In this document: positions 60,826 to 64,000 of the stretch, one piece after another
Layout: the number at the start of each line of letters is the position of its first letter
Numbering within the stretch: the stretch's first letter is position 1
DNA from: Sordaria brevicollis
Taxonomy: Eukaryota > Ascomycota > Sordariomycetes > Sordariales > Sordariaceae
Reading direction: 5' to 3'
Length of the DNA stretch: 64,000 nt
NCBI GenBank assembly: GCA_033439795.1
Contig: JAUTDP010000003.1
Coordinates: forward strand, 2,170,001-2,234,000
Position numbers and translations under genes: made by a program
The notes under the pieces: generated by a model
What the model was told of the DNA's origin: nothing
Seen by the model: the letters and a program-made list of their open reading frames with translations, nothing else
Database searches by the model: none

Positions 60826-61530
60826 ATGTCAATCGCATGTGCCGACGGTTCGGAAGGCTCTGATTTCGACAATTCCACGAATGCGACAGAAATTCCACCG
60901 ACCGGTCCGAACGACGACTCGGAGCCGACTCGAGGCTTGGCTTGGCCTATCGATTTCATTCGCGAGGGTGGAGGGTCTCAAAGCTGGTGCCTGGTAAGTA
61001 TTTCGACGAAGTCTGGTGCGGTTGTACCAAGGAAAGCTCTGCTGAATCTTACTGACGAAGCTGAACAATAGATTCCGAGCGACATTATCGTGAGAGGCTC
61101 TTGGCACACTTGCTCGTTACCGCTAGAGCGTCGTCTTCGAATCTTTAGGGTGCGGATGGCGCTAATCCACCGGGGTTTTGGCTGTGATACTGGGTTACCG
61201 ACCTGCTGTATGGCGGTGCCAGTATAACACTGAGGCTGCATCATGCGTGTGATGATCGGAATCATTGCAAACACCATGCGATACGGTGTTGGATCTGGTG
61301 ATGGCCCAAAGGGTTCGGACTGTGCTCCGGACTACGTCACAGATGTGATATCGATAACATGGGCGGCATTCGGTGTGGTCGTACCGAGTGTCTCGCTTGC
61401 ATTGATGGTGGTGTAAGTTTTCCCAAGTATTATCACAACTATTAATCCATCAGCTCGCAGCCGACCGTAAGCACTAACACAGAAACAGAGCCAGCACATC
61501 GAATGCTCATGATGGGCCTCCGTCGCGGAG
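60826..61530 (+). pseudogene. Possible degenerate membrane-protein fragment
   Basis: An ATG at 60,826 opens MSIACADGSEGSDF, runs to a GTAAGT donor near 60,993 and can join after an AATAG near 61,071. It then reads RRLRIFRVRMALIHRGFGCDTGL, reminiscent of the fungal rhodopsin-like integral membrane family, where R.R...RGFGWDDW is common. A stop follows. Another frame continues with a hydrophobic segment (ISITWAAFGVVVPSVSLALMVV, 61,340-61,410). The pieces do not join in one frame, so this may be a relic or a misread of intergenic DNA. Confidence 0.25.
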
Positions 61531-61644
61531 TAAGCACCATGCGTCGAGCTAACGGATGAGATTTTCCTGGCAAAAAGTCTATAAGCTTCAGGTTGAGCAT
61601 ATTGAAGAAGGCCTCCAGGATGTTGTTTTTGCAAATGTCACAAG

Positions 61645-63012
61645 ATGTTGCTCAGAACCGCTTCCAGGCTGCTATGCCTCCTCGCCCTTGTTGGCGATGC
61701 CATTGCTGGGGTCCATTCTAAGCCCAGCAAGCATATCGCCAAGATCATCAAGCAGGCCAAGAACGGTAAGGGGTCTTGAACTACTTGATCGGTTTACGTG
61801 ATGATTGCTAAGGAGGTGGACAGATGGAATCGATTTGGAGGCACTTCCCTTCGCCCAAGCCGCCTTCCGCTCCATCGAGGAGGTCAAGGAAGCTGCAAAG
61901 AACAAGACTCGCTATGACTTCCGGAACGCCTCAAGGATTGATGTCCATGTTCATGCGGTGCCTAGTTTCTACTATGCCCTGGTCCCCTTGACAGGGGGCT
62001 CTCCTACTCCAGAGTGGAGTGTCCATGAGCATCTTCAGTTCATGGCAGACAATGGTGAGTTGCAAAGCGGAGAGGGTAGAAGTTATGGCACGGACTAATG
62101 GCTCTCAGACATCTCCCGTGGCATTATTTCCATGTCAGCCCCCGGTGCCACGGTCTTCTACGGAAATGAAGCATATACCGTCGGTCTAGCTCGTCTTCTG
62201 AACGAGTGGCTCGCTGAGCTCAAGAGAAGCTTCCCCGATCGGTTCGACTTCTATGCCGTCATGCCTCTTCCCTACAACACTGCTGCCCTCAAAGAAGCCC
62301 AGTATGCTCTCTCGTCACTGGGTGCCCTCGGCCTTGGACTGCTCACCAATCACGAGGGCTTCTACCTCGGTAACGCTGCTCTGTCACCTTTCTTCGAGGC
62401 ACTTAACAACACTGTTCCTGGCGGTCCACATGTCTGTATCGTTCATCCCACTGACCCGTTGATGCGGGTTGACAATGGCTCTTCCATCATCGTGGCAAAC
62501 CCAACCACATATCCCACGGGCTTCGTCGAGTTCTACTTTGAGACGGCTCGGGCTCTCATGGATCTCGTCCTCAGTCAGACCCTGATCAAGTACACGAATA
62601 TCAGGTGGTCCATTGCTCATGTTGGCGGGGCGTTCCCAGCCATTGAGGACCGGTTCGTGAAAAAGAACCCGGCCTTGGAGAAGCTTGCCAAGCAGGCTTT
62701 GAACTCCAGAGTCTGGTATGACAGCGCGGGCCCTACCTACTTTGCTCAGGTCAAAGGGTTGCTGGGCTATGGTGTCCCTACTTCACAGTTGGTTTTTGGA
62801 AGTGTGAGTCTTTAAGTGCAGATGAATTGGGTTTTCAGACAAATGCTAACTGATCGATCGGTCAGGACTTTCCATATTCCCAATTCCCCTATGATCTCTC
62901 TGCAAAGGCTATCGTCGACGCTGATTTCCTGACCCAAGCGGAGAGGACCGCGCTGTTTGAGACCAATGTGGAGGATATGTTTGGGATGCATTTCCATGAT
63001 CGCAAGCACTGA
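61645..63012 (+). CDS. Secreted ACMSD-like amidohydrolase (amidohydrolase 2 family)
   Basis: Exons 61645-61765, 61824-62054, 62109-62803 and 62866-63012 give 397 residues. A signal peptide (MLLRTASRLLCLLALVGDAIAG) is followed by an amidohydrolase-2 barrel of the aminocarboxymuconate-semialdehyde-decarboxylase type. Metal and active-site motifs are intact: HxH in IDVHVHAVP, His in HVCIVHPTDP, His in WSIAHVGGAF, and Asp in VFGSDFPYS, the last formed by splicing. Family members decarboxylate or hydrolyse aromatic or related acids; the substrate is unknown here. Secretion is unusual for ACMSD itself but is seen among fungal relatives. An out-of-frame ATG at 61,635 lies just upstream and could reduce translation. 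Confidence 0.92.
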
Positions 63013-63216
63013 GAATTGTCACTTTGAGAGGGCCGGCATCTATTCTGCTTTACAGAAAGACACCATTGTCCAATACCTACAACTTCATTGCTACCCTGAA
63101 GCTTCTGTCCATCACGTTTCCCCGCCTTGCTACCTTCCTCCATTTACTCTCCATCCCTTCGTTGTTGTTCCGTACCAATTTGCTCCGCCACAAACTTCCG
63201 CCTGCATCACCTTTCT

Positions 63217-64000
63217 TTATCTCTTATCTTCATCCTGGAAAGGGGATGACTGAGCAATCTCTCGTATACCCGGCGCATCAGTGATGTCCAAGTAATTTGG
63301 TCTTGCTCTACGAGGCGCGCTACTGAACCGGTAGTTGGCTGCATTGCTCAGATCTTCCGGGTAGATGGGAATGTTGATGTCTTCTACGCCGGAGATGTCA
63401 GAGAGCAGTACACGGGCTCTATCTCGTGTCTGAGATGACGTTCTCGGGTCTGGTTCGGAAAGTGGCCGGTTGAGATTGTTATTCGTAGGCCGATAGCCTG
63501 ACTCTAGGTCAAACTGAGATCTTATGGCAGCCACTCGGCTAGGCATAATCGGAGGATCCAAACTCGGGTCTAACATTACATCCGTAAAAGACCTTCTCCA
63601 ACCGCCGTTGCCGTATCGACGCCCATCCTCCATCTAGAGATCAATGGTTCTGAGACGGCTCGACACATGGTTGGGACGCCGGAGGACAGCTTGCAGCTCT
63701 CTCTCCAGCTTGTTCTTGCTCCAGACTCGCTCGGCTTGGGATTCGCTGGAAAATGTCAGCACAAGAGGAAAGGGGCATCCGACGGGCAACTTACCTGCAG
63801 AGAATGGCTCTGAAATATCCAACGTATTCGGCAAACTCGTGCACAGTCATCTTGACATCCCAGAGCACGCCCGTGAGCTTGTCCTTCTCCTCTTCCGAGC
63901 ACGGTTTCTTATCGCCAAAATACCCAAGATCACGGAGGGCTTTGTCAAGCCGGGCGAGCTCGAACATGCCATACGCCAGCACGACCAGCACGTGATGTAC
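63217..64000 (-). CDS. 3' part of an unrecognised gene, with in-frame TAG
   Basis: The gene enters from the right edge. One exon (to 63,795) reads LAYGMFELARLDKALRDLGYFGDKKP and continues to FAEYVGYFRAILC. A GTAAGT...CCAG intron (63,746-63,794) joins in phase to SESQAERVWSKNKLERELQAVLRRP, which ends RTIDL followed by TAG at 63,636-63,634. The very next codon is ATG, and the same frame stays open for 138 codons to 63,217 (MEDGRRYGNGGW...). The upstream part is helical; the downstream part is polar and Arg/Ser/Pro-rich. I do not recognise the family. The coding end may be the TAG, or the TAG may be read through or be a recent nonsense change. It is convergent with the amidohydrolase. Confidence 0.6.

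Noticed and set aside
1..64000. CRISPR arrays, rRNA, tRNA, plasmid or phage genes
   Set aside because: I saw no spaced direct repeats, no tRNA-like B-box/cloverleaf that held up, and no prokaryotic gene organisation.

Overview
This window looks like a nuclear chromosome segment of a filamentous ascomycete, most likely a Sordariomycete. The genes have short GT-AG introns of about 50-250 bases, protein-coding islands are separated by long pyrimidine-rich intergenic DNA, and a transposon block carries the C-to-T/G-to-A damage typical of repeat-induced point mutation (RIP). No prokaryotic features are present. All gene models below were spliced by eye.

Left arm (1-23,448): a long stretch without a convincing gene is followed by a DUF2235 alpha/beta-hydrolase gene (minus strand, 6,576-9,065), a six-exon DyP-type peroxidase (minus, 11,716-13,660), a secreted radical-copper (galactose-oxidase-like, AA5) oxidase with an N-terminal discoidin/CBM32 domain (plus, 15,843-18,164), and a large unrecognised acidic coiled-coil protein (minus, 18,605-22,276). 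Two miniature inverted-repeat elements (MITEs) lie between these genes, at 11,127-11,532 and 14,383-14,586.

Transposon block (23,449-33,973): a Mutator-like DNA transposon (MULE) with 60-bp terminal inverted repeats and an 8-bp target duplication (TACTTTAG) was invaded by a Ty3/Gypsy retrotransposon (307-bp LTRs, 5-bp target duplication TTAGT). Both are dead. The MULE part has lost nearly all CpA and TpG. The 3' half of the Gypsy has lost TpG but kept CpA, so its damage is strand-asymmetric. The damage stops sharply at the inverted repeats.

Accessory cluster (34,521-49,681): this holds two orphan genes, a 1,028-residue cytosolic protein ending in a complete subtilisin-like (S8) catalytic domain, and, head-to-head with it, a 1,962-residue NLR-like protein. 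The NLR-like protein has a hydrolase-like N-terminus whose nucleophile is replaced, a STAND-like middle with no visible P-loop, about 870 residues of ankyrin-type repeats and a C-terminal ZZ zinc finger. The pair is the best candidate here for an undescribed system, possibly self/non-self recognition or regulated cell death.

Right arm (50,630-64,000): housekeeping-like genes return. These are a PhzF-family isomerase, the splicing factor Prp19, a protein with SUMO-interaction motifs and a RING-like finger (STUbL-like E3), a secreted ACMSD-like amidohydrolase, and the 3' part of an unrecognised minus-strand gene with an in-frame TAG followed directly by a further open frame.
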